Shown piece after piece: positions 51,402 through 61,960 of a stretch of DNA of 64,000 nt. The DNA is from Acidimicrobiia bacterium (GTDB taxonomy: Bacteria; Actinomycetota; Acidimicrobiia; Acidimicrobiales; Poriferisodalaceae): positions 1 to 64,000 of the forward strand of contig JAJEFK010000044.1 in assembly GCA_022820505.1 (NCBI GenBank), written 5' to 3'. Both the position numbers and the translations under genes were made by a program. Each line of letters starts with the position of its first letter. Positions within the stretch are counted from its first letter, which is position 1. The notes beneath the pieces are model-generated. The model worked only from the letters and a program-made list of their open reading frames with translations. It was not told the DNA's origin and did no database searches.

Positions 51402-52775
51402 ATGGCGGGTCCGGAGTACCTGTTCCAGCGCGAGACGTTCGCAGGCGGCGACAGGTGGCTGGCCCGGTTCGTGGCCCAGCCGATCCTCAGGTTCGTCCAT
51501 CGCGAGGTCGCCAGCGGCGTGCTGTTGCTGGTGGCCGCGACCGCGGCGCTCATCTGGGCCAATTCGCCGTGGAGCCAGAGCTATTTCGACTTCTGGCACA
51601 CCGAGATCGACCTGACCGTCGGCGGCTACCACGTCCACCCGCTGAGCTTGGAGGCGTTCGTCAACGACGGCCTCATGGCGATGTTCTTCTTCGTGGTGGG
51701 ACTCGAGATCAAGCGCGAGCTGGTGACCGGGTACCTCTCGACTGTTCGTGCCGCGACGCTGCCGGCGATTGCCGCCGTCGGCGGGATGGTCGTGCCCGCG
51801 CTGGCCTATGTCGTGTTCAACCCGTCGGGGGAAGCCGCCTCCGGCTGGGGCATCCCGATGGCCACCGACATCGCGTTCGCCGTGGGCGTGGTGGCGCTGC
51901 TGGGGTCTCGTGTGCCCCCGATCCTCAAGCTGTTCCTGCTGACGCTGGCCATCGTGGACGACATCGGGGCCATCGCGGTGATCGCGATCTTCTACGCCGG
52001 CGATCTGGATCTCAGATGGCTGACGGTCGCCGTCGGGCTCACCCTCGTGGTGCGGACTCTTGCGCTGATGAAGGTGTGGGCGCTCGAGGTCTATTGGGTG
52101 ATCGGCCTCGTGATCTGGTACGCCACGCTGGAGTCGGGAGTGCACGCCACCATCGCCGGCGTGGTGCTCGGCCTGCTGACACCCGCCAAGCCGCTGCTGG
52201 ACCGGGCGAAGGCCCAGGACATGGTGGATCATCTCCCCGACGATCCCAGCGTGGAGCAGGTGCACCAGGCGTCGTTCCTGGTGCAGGAATCGGTGCCGGT
52301 GACCGAGCGGCTCGAGTCGCTGCTGCACCCGTTCACGGCATTCCTGATCGTGCCGATCTTCGCGCTCGCCAATGCCGGCGTGCCGCTCTCGGTCGACACG
52401 GTGACCGAAGCCGCCGGCTCTCCGGTCACCTGGGGCGTGATCCTGGGCCTGGTGGTCGGCAAGCCGCTCGGCATCGCGCTGTTCACCTGGGTGGCAACCC
52501 TGTTCGGCTTCAGCCTGCCCGAAGGGATGAACTGGCCGCAGTTCGTCGGCATGGGCTTCGCTGCCGGCATCGGCTTCACCGTGTCGATCTTCATCACCGG
52601 GCTGGCCTTCGACGACGGCGGCATCACCGATCTGGCCAAGATCGGCATCCTGGTCGCCTCGGGCGCCGCGGGCGGGGCTGCGCTGGCGCTGCTGTGGTTC
52701 TCCGGCAAGCGCGGCGCGCACACCGAAGTGCCGCCCGAGGAGCACCACGCTCACGACGGGACTTCTGCATCCTGA
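51402..52775 (+). CDS. nhaA: Na+/H+ antiporter NhaA
   Basis: The protein has 457 residues with about 12 transmembrane helices. Key family motifs are present: FFFVVGLEIKRELVTG (about 95-110), ATDIAFAVGV (Asp156) and AIVDDIGAI, with the paired ion-binding Asp186 and Asp187. GIGFTVSIFI lies near the C-terminus, followed by a His-rich tail. It exchanges cytoplasmic Na+ for protons. It is longer than E. coli NhaA (388 residues) through both ends. The pyrophosphatase gene follows, so both may serve Na+ homeostasis. Confidence 0.93.
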   Translation: MAGPEYLFQRETFAGGDRWLARFVAQPILRFVHREVASGVLLLVAATAALIWANSPWSQSYFDFWHTEIDLTVGGYHVHPLSLEAFVNDGLMAMFFFVVGLEIKRELVTGYLSTVRAATLPAIAAVGGMVVPALAYVVFNPSGEAASGWGIPMATDIAFAVGVVALLGSRVPPILKLFLLTLAIVDDIGAIAVIAIFYAGDLDLRWLTVAVGLTLVVRTLALMKVWALEVYWVIGLVIWYATLESGVHATIAGVVLGLLTPAKPLLDRAKAQDMVDHLPDDPSVEQVHQASFLVQESVPVTERLESLLHPFTAFLIVPIFALANAGVPLSVDTVTEAAGSPVTWGVILGLVVGKPLGIALFTWVATLFGFSLPEGMNWPQFVGMGFAAGIGFTVSIFITGLAFDDGGITDLAKIGILVASGAAGGAALALLWFSGKRGAHTEVPPEEHHAHDGTSAS

Positions 52776-52821
52776 CCTTCGGTCCGGCATACTCCCCCGA
52801 GCCGTCCCGGCGTGACCTGAT

Positions 52822-52844
52822 CCTGATCTGACCCTGATCTGACC
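52822..52844 (+). repeat. Short tandem repeat between nhaA and hppA
   Basis: CCTGATCTGACC occurs at 52822-52833 and again at 52833-52844 (11-base period), with partial copies (GACCTGAT) on both sides. The block lies just before the hppA ribosome-binding site. Confidence 0.6.
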
Positions 52845-52877
52845 TGACCTGATTTCAATGTGCCCTTGGAGGCCCAT

Positions 52878-54986
<2,109 letters not shown>

Positions 54987-54993
54987 GCGGCGG

Positions 54994-55011
54994 CGCGGCC
55001 TCTAGGCCGCG
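54994..55011. terminator. GC hairpin between convergent hppA and proW-like genes
   Basis: CGCGGCC-TCTA-GGCCGCG forms a perfect 7-bp stem with a 4-base loop that contains the minus-strand stop codon. It sits between two convergent genes only 15 bases apart, so it could serve both strands, though it has no T-tract. Confidence 0.5.
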
Positions 55012-56996
55012 GCGGGAGGGCGGAGGCGGTCGGCCACGCCCCTGGTGAGGCGGTCCAGGATCCCTGCCAGCAGCACGATCGCTATTCCGGCCTCGAAGCC
55101 CCGCCCGACGGCGTCGCTGCGGCGCAATGCGTTCACCGTCTCGAGGCCGAGCCCGCCGCCGCCGACGAGCCCGGCGATCACCACCATGGCCAGCACCAAC
55201 ATGATCACCTGGTTGACCGCCACCATCAGCTCGGGCGCTGCCAGCGGCAGCTCCACGCGCCGCAGGCGCTGCCAGCGGGTGGCGCCGAAGCTCGTGGCTG
55301 CCTCGTGCACTTCGGCGGGAACCCGGCGCAGCCCCAGATCGGTGTAGTGCACCGCGGCCGGCAGCGCGTACACCAGGGAGGCGATGATGCCCGGGATCCG
55401 CCCCACGTGGAACAGCGTGATCACCGGCACCAGCAGCACGAAGCTGGGAATGGTCTGCAGGAAGTCGAGCACCGGGTCGATCAGTCGCTGGAAGCGGTCG
55501 CTGTGGGAGGCCTGGATTCCCAGTGGCACTGCGATCGCCAGCGTGACGGCCACGGCCACCAGCGTCTGGGCCAGCGTGTCCATCGACAGCTCCCACATGC
55601 CGAGCCACCCGATCAGGAACAACGCGATGCCGATGCCCAGCCCCAGCGTGACGCCACGAGCCAGCAGGCCGCCCAGCACGCCGAGCCCGATCATGGCCGG
55701 CCAGGGAATGCCCGATGAGAGCAGCTCCCGCAGCGGCGTCACCATATAGACGGTGATGAAGTCGCTGAGCGGCCCGGTGCCGATGCCCGACGAGCCGATG
55801 TCGTAGAGGTTGTCGCGAGCCCACGCCGTGATGTCGTTGATGTACGGCGCGTAGTGCCACTGCAGCCATTCGGGGAACGCGTTGTGGCCCACGATGCCGC
55901 CCACCAGTGCCACCAGCGCCGTTGCGGCCGCGATCCAGCGGATCGCCGCGGTGTCTGCGGCCCGCAGCGAGCCGCCTGCATGGGCATTCGTGCGGGGGCC
56001 GCGGCCGCGCTCGCCCAGCGTGGCGATGCCCCGCGTGAAGCGGTCCAGGATGATCGCCATGATGACGATGGCGATGCCGGCCTCCGAGGCCTCGCCGACG
56101 TCGATGTCGCGCATGGCTCGCAGCACGTCCTGGCCGAGACCTCCGGAACCGATGAAGGCGGCGATCACCACCATGCTCATGGCGAGCATCGTGGTCTGGT
56201 TGGTGCCCGCCAGGATCGCCGGGCGAGCGGCGGGGATCCTCACCAGGCGCAGCGTCTGGCGGTCGGTGGCGCCGAACATCTCCGAGGCTTCCACCATCGG
56301 CCCGGGCACGTTGCGCAGCCCCACGTCGGTGAGTCGCACCACCGGGGGAAGGGCGAAGATGACCGTCGCGATCAGCGCCGGCACGCGCCCGATGCCGAAC
56401 AGCAGCACGAACGGGATGAGATAGACGAACCCGGGCATGGTCTGCATGGCGTCGAGCGTCGGACGCAGCACGCCGGCGAACCGGTCGTTGCGCCAAGCGG
56501 CGATGCCCAGCGGGATGCCCGCCACCAGCGACAGGAACACCGCCACGCCCATCAGCGCGAGCGTGGCGAAGCCCTGCTGCCACAGGTCGGTCATGCCGAT
56601 GAGCACGACGCCGCAGAGGCCGAGCGCGCCCGCCACCCGGCCGCGCACACGCCACAGGCCGAGGCCGCAGAACACCGGGTACACGTACCACGGGAACCAC
56701 CGCAGGATCGCCTCGAGCTGGCGGATGCCGGCATCGGCGAGATCGGTCAGCGGGTTCAGCAGCACCGTGTACAGCCAGTGGGACGTCTGGTTGTTGATGA
56801 GCCAGCGCCGCGTGCGGTCGATGGGGTCGGCCAGGCCGAGGTTCCACGATTCCGGAAAGGCGCCGACCGATGCGACGAAGCCGACGATCACGAGCGCGAA
56901 CGCCGCGGTCGCCAGCGTCACGGCGAACGGCGACCGTCGCCGGGAGGCGGGTGCGCTGGCGCTGGCACCAGGCCCGGCGGCGACCGTCTGGCTCAT
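55002..56996 (-). CDS. Glycine betaine/proline ABC transporter permease, fused double module
   Basis: The protein has 664 residues from ATG 56996. Two complete ProW-type permease modules are in one chain. Module one (about 40-330) has the family's periplasmic/entry region and the EAA-like loop EASEMFGATDRQTLRLVRIP. Module two (about 380-650) has the loop EAATSFGATRWQRLRRVELP. Each begins with a hydrophobic domain followed by a binding-protein-dependent transport fold. Standard ProW is a single module of about 350 residues that dimerises; this fusion would make a pseudo-dimer. It uses ATPase ProV encoded just upstream and the binding protein at 60649-61749. Confidence 0.88.
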   Translation of the reverse strand: MSQTVAAGPGASASAPASRRRSPFAVTLATAAFALVIVGFVASVGAFPESWNLGLADPIDRTRRWLINNQTSHWLYTVLLNPLTDLADAGIRQLEAILRWFPWYVYPVFCGLGLWRVRGRVAGALGLCGVVLIGMTDLWQQGFATLALMGVAVFLSLVAGIPLGIAAWRNDRFAGVLRPTLDAMQTMPGFVYLIPFVLLFGIGRVPALIATVIFALPPVVRLTDVGLRNVPGPMVEASEMFGATDRQTLRLVRIPAARPAILAGTNQTTMLAMSMVVIAAFIGSGGLGQDVLRAMRDIDVGEASEAGIAIVIMAIILDRFTRGIATLGERGRGPRTNAHAGGSLRAADTAAIRWIAAATALVALVGGIVGHNAFPEWLQWHYAPYINDITAWARDNLYDIGSSGIGTGPLSDFITVYMVTPLRELLSSGIPWPAMIGLGVLGGLLARGVTLGLGIGIALFLIGWLGMWELSMDTLAQTLVAVAVTLAIAVPLGIQASHSDRFQRLIDPVLDFLQTIPSFVLLVPVITLFHVGRIPGIIASLVYALPAAVHYTDLGLRRVPAEVHEAATSFGATRWQRLRRVELPLAAPELMVAVNQVIMLVLAMVVIAGLVGGGGLGLETVNALRRSDAVGRGFEAGIAIVLLAGILDRLTRGVADRLRPPAAA

Positions 56997-57064
56997 CGCA
57001 GGTTCTGCTCCAGCACTGTGTTTGATGGCGGTGCTGGAGCGTCGCTGGGGAGGGTTTGGTTCAT
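56993..57064 (-). CDS. 23-codon open frame between proV-like and proW-like genes
   Basis: ATG 57064 overlaps the ATPase stop (ATGA), and the TGA of this frame overlaps the permease ATG (ATGA). The product begins MNQT and ends VLEQNLR, the same seven residues that end the ATPase. It lies in a 68-base duplication of the gene junction. It could be a leader peptide that couples translation, or simply a relic. Confidence 0.4.
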   Translation of the reverse strand: MNQTLPSDAPAPPSNTVLEQNLR

Positions 57065-57084
57065 CGCAGGTTCTGCTCCAGCAC
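56994..57084. repeat. Direct repeat from tandem duplication of the proV/proW junction
   Basis: A 23-base core is identical at 56994-57016 and 57062-57084 (period 68). Similarity continues into the first codons after each ATG (MSQT against MNQT). Both copies encode the VLEQNLR end and an ATGA overlap. Confidence 0.8.
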
Positions 57085-58089
57085 CGCTGCCACATCGTCC
57101 TGGTGGAGCAGGCCCAGGGGGTCGCCCTCGGCGTTGCAGACCACCACCGGACGGTGCTTCGACAGCAGGAACGGCAGGGCCGATTCGAGCGTGGCGGTCT
57201 CGGTGGTGCGTGGCCAGCTCTCCTCCACCGCGACGTCGCCGACCGGCCGCATCAACGAGCACGCCGGCAGCACCTTGGCGATCGGCGCATCCTGCGTGAA
57301 GGCCCGCACGTAGTCGTCGGCGGGCTGGGTCAGGATCTCGAGCGGCGTCCCGACCTGGGTGAAGGCCCCGTCCCGCATGATGGCGATCCGGTCGGCCAGC
57401 CGCAGCGCCTCGGCGAAGTCGTGGGTGATGAACACGATGGTGCGCTGCAGCTCGATCTGCAGCGCCACCAGCTCGTCCTGCATGTCGCGCCGGATGAGCG
57501 GGTCGAGCGCCGAGAACGGCTCGTCGAAGAACAGCACCTCGGGCTCCACGGCCAGGGCACGTGCCAGCCCGACCCGCTGCTGCATGCCGCCGCTGAGCTG
57601 CTGGGGGTAGTGGTCGGCCCAGCCGTCGAGCCCCACGGTGGTAAGCACCTCGCGCGCCCGCTCATGGCGCTCGTCACGCGCAACGCCCTGCACTTCCAGC
57701 CCGTATGCCACGTTGTCGACCACGCGCCGGTGGGGGAACAGGCCGAAGTGCTGGAAGACCATCGCCATCTTGCTGCGGCGCAGCTCGCGCAGTGCCGTGT
57801 CGCTGGCGTCGGCCAGGATGGTTCCGCACACTTCCATGTGGCCGAAGGTGGGCTCGATCAGGCGCGACACGCAGCGCACCAGCGTGGACTTGCCCGAGCC
57901 CGACAGGCCCATCACCACGAACGTCTCGCCGGCATGCACGTCGAAGGTGACATCGCGAACCGCCACCAGGCAGCCTGTCTCGGCTTGGATCTGCTCCCGG
58001 TCGGCGCCTTCGGCGGCCAGCTCGCGGGCAGCGTCGGGCTTCTTGCCGAAGATCTTCCACAGGCCGCTGACCGTGACGATCGGCTCCAT
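57061..58089 (-). CDS. Glycine betaine/proline ABC transporter ATP-binding protein (ProV-like)
   Basis: The protein has 342 residues from ATG 58089; in-frame codons upstream look non-coding. Walker A is GLSGSGKST (61-69), the signature LSGGMQQR begins at 165, Walker B is VLFFDE (185-190), and the H-loop is ITHDFAEA. The N-terminal IFGKKP and the QAETGC insert are typical of ProV/OpuAA. The C-terminus keeps only a short CBS-like part (about 265-342). Its stop overlaps a small frame leading to the permease gene. It is divergent from a TetR gene with 77 bases between. Confidence 0.92.
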   Translation of the reverse strand: MEPIVTVSGLWKIFGKKPDAARELAAEGADREQIQAETGCLVAVRDVTFDVHAGETFVVMGLSGSGKSTLVRCVSRLIEPTFGHMEVCGTILADASDTALRELRRSKMAMVFQHFGLFPHRRVVDNVAYGLEVQGVARDERHERAREVLTTVGLDGWADHYPQQLSGGMQQRVGLARALAVEPEVLFFDEPFSALDPLIRRDMQDELVALQIELQRTIVFITHDFAEALRLADRIAIMRDGAFTQVGTPLEILTQPADDYVRAFTQDAPIAKVLPACSLMRPVGDVAVEESWPRTTETATLESALPFLLSKHRPVVVCNAEGDPLGLLHQDDVAAVLEQNLR

Positions 58090-58151
58090 GGCTGCCCCCA
58101 TTGCCCCCGTGTGCCGCGTTACCGTCTGCTTGGACGGGTTTGGCGTGTCGA

Positions 58152-58157
58152 TACGCT
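58152..58157 (+). promoter_or_regulatory. Leaderless-type -10 box (TACGCT) for the TetR gene
   Basis: TACGCT lies 9 bases before GTG 58167 and directly abuts the in-frame GTG 58158, so it favours the later start. Confidence 0.35.
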
Positions 58158-58166
58158 GTGCTGACT

Positions 58167-58883
58167 GTGGCACGATCTCGCCCCTCCGATGCGACATCCG
58201 GTGACAGCGACGCAACGCCGACTGCTGCGGACAGCGCGGCTTCGAGATCGGGCCCCGTGCAAGAGCGGGCCGTGCAGACCCGCGAGCGCATCCTGCAGGC
58301 GGCCATCGAGGTCATCCGCACCGACGGCGCGGCCAACCTCACGCTCGATCGGGTCGCGATAGCGGCCGGCGTCAGCAAGGGCGGCTTCCTCTACCACTTC
58401 GGCTCCAAGGACGCCCTGATGGCAGGCCTGCTCGATGAGACGCTCGCCGTCCTCGACGAGGAGCTGGACATACGGGAAGCCCGGTTCCGGGCCGCCGACC
58501 CCGCCGCCCGTGGCACGTTCGCGCTCGCCTACCTCGACTACGTGCGCGAGCCGTACAAAGCCGCCGATGACACCTCGGCGTCGATCCTGGCGGCAGCGGC
58601 GCTCGACGACGAGCTGCTGGCCAACACCCGGGCAACGTTCGAGCGCTGGCAGGAGCGTCTCGTGCACGACGACAAGCTGGCCGAGACCACCGGCCTGCTC
58701 GCACGCATCGTGGGCGACGGTCTCTGGCTCATCGACCTGTTCGGCCTCGCACCCCCGACCAAGGCGGAGCGCCACGAGGTGCTCGACCTCGTCTCGGCGA
58801 TGATCTCCGATCACGACGCCAGTCACAGCGCCAGTCACGACGGCGAGGCACCGGGCGCGGATCCCCCGCACGCCGGGCCGTAG
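58167..58883 (+). CDS. TetR-family regulator of the osmoprotectant locus (BetI-like position)
   Basis: The protein has 238 residues. The helix-turn-helix is [19 protein letters not shown], then [19 protein letters not shown] (about 40-75). The ligand half has [18 protein letters not shown], a form seen in TetR proteins that end in the TetR_C_33 type. It sits divergently from the ATPase gene and convergently to the GMC dehydrogenase gene, so it probably controls one or both, as BetI does in other bacteria. Sequence alone does not prove BetI. Its last 49 bases overlap the opposite gene. Confidence 0.82.
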   Translation: MARSRPSDATSGDSDATPTAADSAASRSGPVQERAVQTRERILQAAIEVIRTDGAANLTLDRVAIAAGVSKGGFLYHFGSKDALMAGLLDETLAVLDEELDIREARFRAADPAARGTFALAYLDYVREPYKAADDTSASILAAAALDDELLANTRATFERWQERLVHDDKLAETTGLLARIVGDGLWLIDLFGLAPPTKAERHEVLDLVSAMISDHDASHSASHDGEAPGADPPHAGP

Positions 58884-60517
58884 ACCGGCACGTCCAGCGG
58901 CGCGAGCGGCTCGTTTCCGAGGATCAGGTCGGCGGCCTTCTCGGCGATCATCATGACCGGCGCGTAGATGTTGCCGTTGGTGACCGTGGGCATCACCGAG
59001 GCATCCACCACGCTGAGACCCGAGGTGCCCAGCACGTTCATGGTCGACGGGTCGGTCACCGCCAGCTCGTCGGTGCCGAGGCGTGCCGTGCCCGCCGGAT
59101 GCAGCGCCGTCTCGGCGTCGCGTGCCACCCAGTCCATGATCTCGTCGTCGGACTGAGTGCCTGGGCCGGGCGACAGCTCGCCGTCGTTGTAGGCCGCGAA
59201 GGCAGGCTGGTTCATGATGTGACGGGTGACACGCACGGTCTCGACCCACTCGCGCCGGTCCTGGGCTGTGGACAGGTAGTTGAACCGGATCGCCGGCTTG
59301 GCGGCGGGATCGGTTGAGCTGATGCGCACCCAGCCGCGCGCATCGGAGTACATCGGCCCCACATGCACCTGGTAGCCGTGCTTGCTGACCGGTGCTGAGC
59401 CGTCGTAGCGCACGGCCAGCGGCAGGAAGTGGAACATGAGGTTGGGGTAGGCCTCGTCGGTGTTGCTGCGCACGAAGCCGCCCGCCTCGAAGTGGTTGGT
59501 GGCCCCCGGTCCCCGCCGCGCCAGCCACTGCAGGCCGATCCACGGGTGGCGCCAGCGCCGCAGGTGGGGCTGCATCGACACCGGCAGCTTCGAGGCGTAC
59601 TGGATGTACACCTCCAGGTGGTCCTGGAGGTTCTCGCCCACGCCTTCGGCGGCCGAGACCACGCCGATGCCGTGCTGGCCGAGCAGCGCGGGGGAGCCCA
59701 CGCCCGAGAGCTGCAGCAGCTGCGCTGAGCCGAACGCCCCCGCGCACAGGATGACGTGACCGCCCCGGGCGACCCGGGTGCGGCCCCGCCGGCCCTTCTG
59801 CCGGTACTCGACACCGGTCGCCCGGTTGCCGTCGAAGAGCACCCGGCCGATCAGCGCGCCGGTGCGGAGTTCCAGATTCCGGCGCCCCATCACCGGGTGC
59901 AGGTAGGCCTGCGAGGCCGACAGGCGCCGGCCGCGGTGAATGTTGCGGTCGAACGCTGCAAAGCCTTCCTGGCGGAAGCCGTTCACGTCGGCGGTCAGCT
60001 CGTAGCCGGCCTGCTGCACGGCGTCGAAGAAGGCCTCGAACAGCGGGCTGGTGGCCGGGCCCCGCTCGAGCACCAGCGGGCCGTCGCCGCCGCGCCAGTC
60101 GTCGGGGCCCGCCAGGCAGGTCTCCATCCGCTTGAAGTACGGCAGGCAGTGCCGGTAGCTCCACGCGGCCATGCCCGGCCGGCTGGCCCATTTGTCGTAG
60201 TCGGCCGGGTTGCCTCGCTGGAAGATCATCCCGTTGATGGAGCTGGAGCCGCCGAGCACCTTGCCGCGGGCGTGGTACACCCGCCGCCCGCCCATGTGCG
60301 GCTCCGGCTCGGTCTCGTACTGCCAGTCGTAGAAACGGTTGCCGATCGGCATGGCCAGCGCCGCCGGCATGTGGATGAGCACGTCCCACCGGTAGTCGCG
60401 GCGACCGGCCTCGAGCACGAGCACCTTGTTGGCGGGATCCGCACTCAGCCGATTGGCGAGCGCGCAGCCGGCCGATCCGCCGCCGACGATGACGAAGTCA
60501 TACACGGGATCGTCCAT
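58835..60517 (-). CDS. GMC-family oxidoreductase, probable choline dehydrogenase
   Basis: The protein has 560 residues. The FAD dinucleotide motif is [18 protein letters not shown] (about 7-24), followed by [18 protein letters not shown], the GMC signature. The active-site His473 is in HPAGTARLG and an Asn lies in TNGNIYAP. Choline dehydrogenases have HPCGTxKMG at the first site, so the assignment is by family and context: choline-sulfatase and betaine uptake genes flank it. It would oxidise choline to betaine aldehyde and possibly to betaine. The 3' end overlaps the TetR gene by 49 bases. Confidence 0.83.
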   Translation of the reverse strand: MDDPVYDFVIVGGGSAGCALANRLSADPANKVLVLEAGRRDYRWDVLIHMPAALAMPIGNRFYDWQYETEPEPHMGGRRVYHARGKVLGGSSSINGMIFQRGNPADYDKWASRPGMAAWSYRHCLPYFKRMETCLAGPDDWRGGDGPLVLERGPATSPLFEAFFDAVQQAGYELTADVNGFRQEGFAAFDRNIHRGRRLSASQAYLHPVMGRRNLELRTGALIGRVLFDGNRATGVEYRQKGRRGRTRVARGGHVILCAGAFGSAQLLQLSGVGSPALLGQHGIGVVSAAEGVGENLQDHLEVYIQYASKLPVSMQPHLRRWRHPWIGLQWLARRGPGATNHFEAGGFVRSNTDEAYPNLMFHFLPLAVRYDGSAPVSKHGYQVHVGPMYSDARGWVRISSTDPAAKPAIRFNYLSTAQDRREWVETVRVTRHIMNQPAFAAYNDGELSPGPGTQSDDEIMDWVARDAETALHPAGTARLGTDELAVTDPSTMNVLGTSGLSVVDASVMPTVTNGNIYAPVMMIAEKAADLILGNEPLAPLDVPVYGPACGGSAPGASPS

Positions 60518-60518
60518 G

Positions 60519-60528
60519 GACCGAATAG
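60519..60528. promoter_or_regulatory. Shared 10-mer at the choline dehydrogenase start
   Basis: GACCGAATAG lies one base upstream of the GMC gene start codon. The same 10-mer, also followed by CACG within two bases, occurs at 61882-61891. It is a candidate common regulator site. Confidence 0.35.
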
Positions 60529-60615
60529 TTCACGATTTCATGCACAGATGTGCGCTTTTGGGGCGTGAGAGGGGAGCCTCGCCGGCGCCGGCCACAGAGG
60601 GCCGACGCCGACGGG

Positions 60616-60644
60616 TCAGCGCCCGAGGAGGAAGTGAGCGCTGA
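60616..60644 (-). terminator. 7-bp inverted repeat just after the ProX-like gene
   Basis: TCAGCGC (60616-60622) and GCGCTGA (60638-60644) pair perfectly with a 15-base loop, four bases after the binding-protein stop. It may end or stabilise that transcript ahead of the GMC gene. Confidence 0.45.
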
Positions 60645-60648
60645 TGGG

Positions 60649-61749
60649 TTACTCGAGCCAGGCGCTCCAGGTTGCCTCGTTGTCTGCGATCCACGCTGCA
60701 GCGGCATCGTCGATCGACATGCCTTCGCCCTCGACGGCCGCCAGCATGGAGATCTGGTCGGCGCTGTCGTAGTTCATGGCCCGCAGGAAGGCGTCAGCTG
60801 CGGGGGCGTTCTCGGCCAGGCTCGCATCGATGATCTTGAACAGGACATCGGCGGGATAGTCGCAGTCGACACCGCCGGCGTCGGCCGTGGCGTAGCAGTC
60901 GTCGCTGTACTCGGGCAGCAGCACGTTGGTGAGGTCGTAGCTGTTGAACGCCGAGTGCGGTGTCCACAGGTACACGAGGATCGGATCCTCCCGGCTGTAC
61001 GCAGCGTCGACGGCGGCCAGGATCGCAGCCTCCGACCCGGCGTACACCACCTGCATCGGCAGGCCCAGGTTGTTGATGATGTCCTCGTCGTACTGGACGA
61101 AGCTGGGATCACCGCCCAGGAACTGACCCAGGTCGCCGGTCTCGGCTGTGGCGTACAAGCCGGCCAGCGCCGGATCGGCGAAGCCCTCCCAGGTCGCCAG
61201 CTCCGGATGGCGCTCGATCATGTAGGTCGGCGTGAACCAGCCGATCTTGCCGACCGGGCCGAGCAGGCCCGCGTGGTCCACGTTGGCATCGGCGTTGTCG
61301 ATGAAATCGATCACGTTCTGGGCGTGGCCCGACGGCCACACCTCGAGCGATGCACTGATGTCGCCGGTGTTGATCGCAGCCCACTGGGCGTTCTCGTCGA
61401 TGTCGACGATCTCGACGTCGTAGCCGAGCTCGCTCTCGAGCAGCTGGGCTGCGACTGCCACGTTCAGGGCCGAGCCGTTCCACGGATTCGCGGCCAAGGT
61501 GATCGTGGTTTGGGAGCCCAGGTCCGGACCCTCATCGGCCGGCATCTCGGTGGGCTCTTCTTCCGCCATTGCCTCGGTGGTGGCGGCCGGCTCCTCGGCT
61601 GCGTCGTCGCCGTCGCCGCCCGCGCATGCCGCCGCGAGCAACCCGATGGCTGCAAGCAGCGCAACGAGCAGCTGCCAGCCGCTGAGCCCTCGCTTCGGGC
61701 GCAGTCGTGACAGGCGAGTTCGTTCGCCGGATTTGCGTATTTCGGACAT
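60649..61749 (-). CDS. Glycine betaine/choline ABC transporter substrate-binding lipoprotein
   Basis: The protein has 366 residues from ATG 61749. A signal peptide and lipobox (LLAAAC, Cys42) anchor it to the membrane outside. A Glu/Asp/Pro-rich linker (about 45-75) leads to the OpuAC/ProX-type domain. Aromatic residues likely to cage the quaternary ammonium ligand appear in NPWNGS, EVWPSG, GWFTPTY and YLWTPHS. It delivers betaine, choline or related compounds to the permease at 55002-56996. It lies apart from the permease-ATPase pair, separated by the GMC and TetR genes. Confidence 0.88.
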   Translation of the reverse strand: MSEIRKSGERTRLSRLRPKRGLSGWQLLVALLAAIGLLAAACAGGDGDDAAEEPAATTEAMAEEEPTEMPADEGPDLGSQTTITLAANPWNGSALNVAVAAQLLESELGYDVEIVDIDENAQWAAINTGDISASLEVWPSGHAQNVIDFIDNADANVDHAGLLGPVGKIGWFTPTYMIERHPELATWEGFADPALAGLYATAETGDLGQFLGGDPSFVQYDEDIINNLGLPMQVVYAGSEAAILAAVDAAYSREDPILVYLWTPHSAFNSYDLTNVLLPEYSDDCYATADAGGVDCDYPADVLFKIIDASLAENAPAADAFLRAMNYDSADQISMLAAVEGEGMSIDDAAAAWIADNEATWSAWLE

Positions 61750-61881
61750 GGGCACCCCCCGGTGTGTGTCTCCCGCCTGTCGCCGGCAGGTGCCGGCAGC
61801 CCTCCCCGAGGGCGCTCGGCCCGCCGCCGGTCCGGCTGTCCCAGCCGTCCCTGATCAAAACAGGCCATTTAGACGGTTTTC

Positions 61882-61891
61882 GACCGAATAG
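61882..61891. promoter_or_regulatory. Shared 10-mer between ProX-like and sulfatase genes
   Basis: GACCGAATAG, identical to 60519-60528, lies about 70 bases before the sulfatase ATG and 130 bases before the binding-protein start. A CGGT-N5-ACCG palindrome (61874-61886) overlaps it. Confidence 0.35.
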
Positions 61892-61946
61892 CACGCCCGA
61901 AATCGACCTTGACCGCGCGCTGGTGCGCGCTGGGTTCGGACGGGCG

Positions 61947-61952
61947 TACTGT
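61947..61952 (+). promoter_or_regulatory. Leaderless-type -10 box (TACTGT) for the sulfatase
   Basis: TACTGT lies 8 bases before ATG 61961 and prefers it over the GTG three bases earlier. Confidence 0.45.
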
Positions 61953-61960
61953 TCGACGTG

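Noticed and set aside
60581..60592. 12-base palindrome GCCGGC repeated
   Set aside because: Such GC palindromes are common in this composition; no further support for a site.
60550..61710. Plus-strand frame opposite the betaine-binding protein gene
   Set aside because: The minus strand has a lipobox and ligand-site aromatics; this is a shadow.
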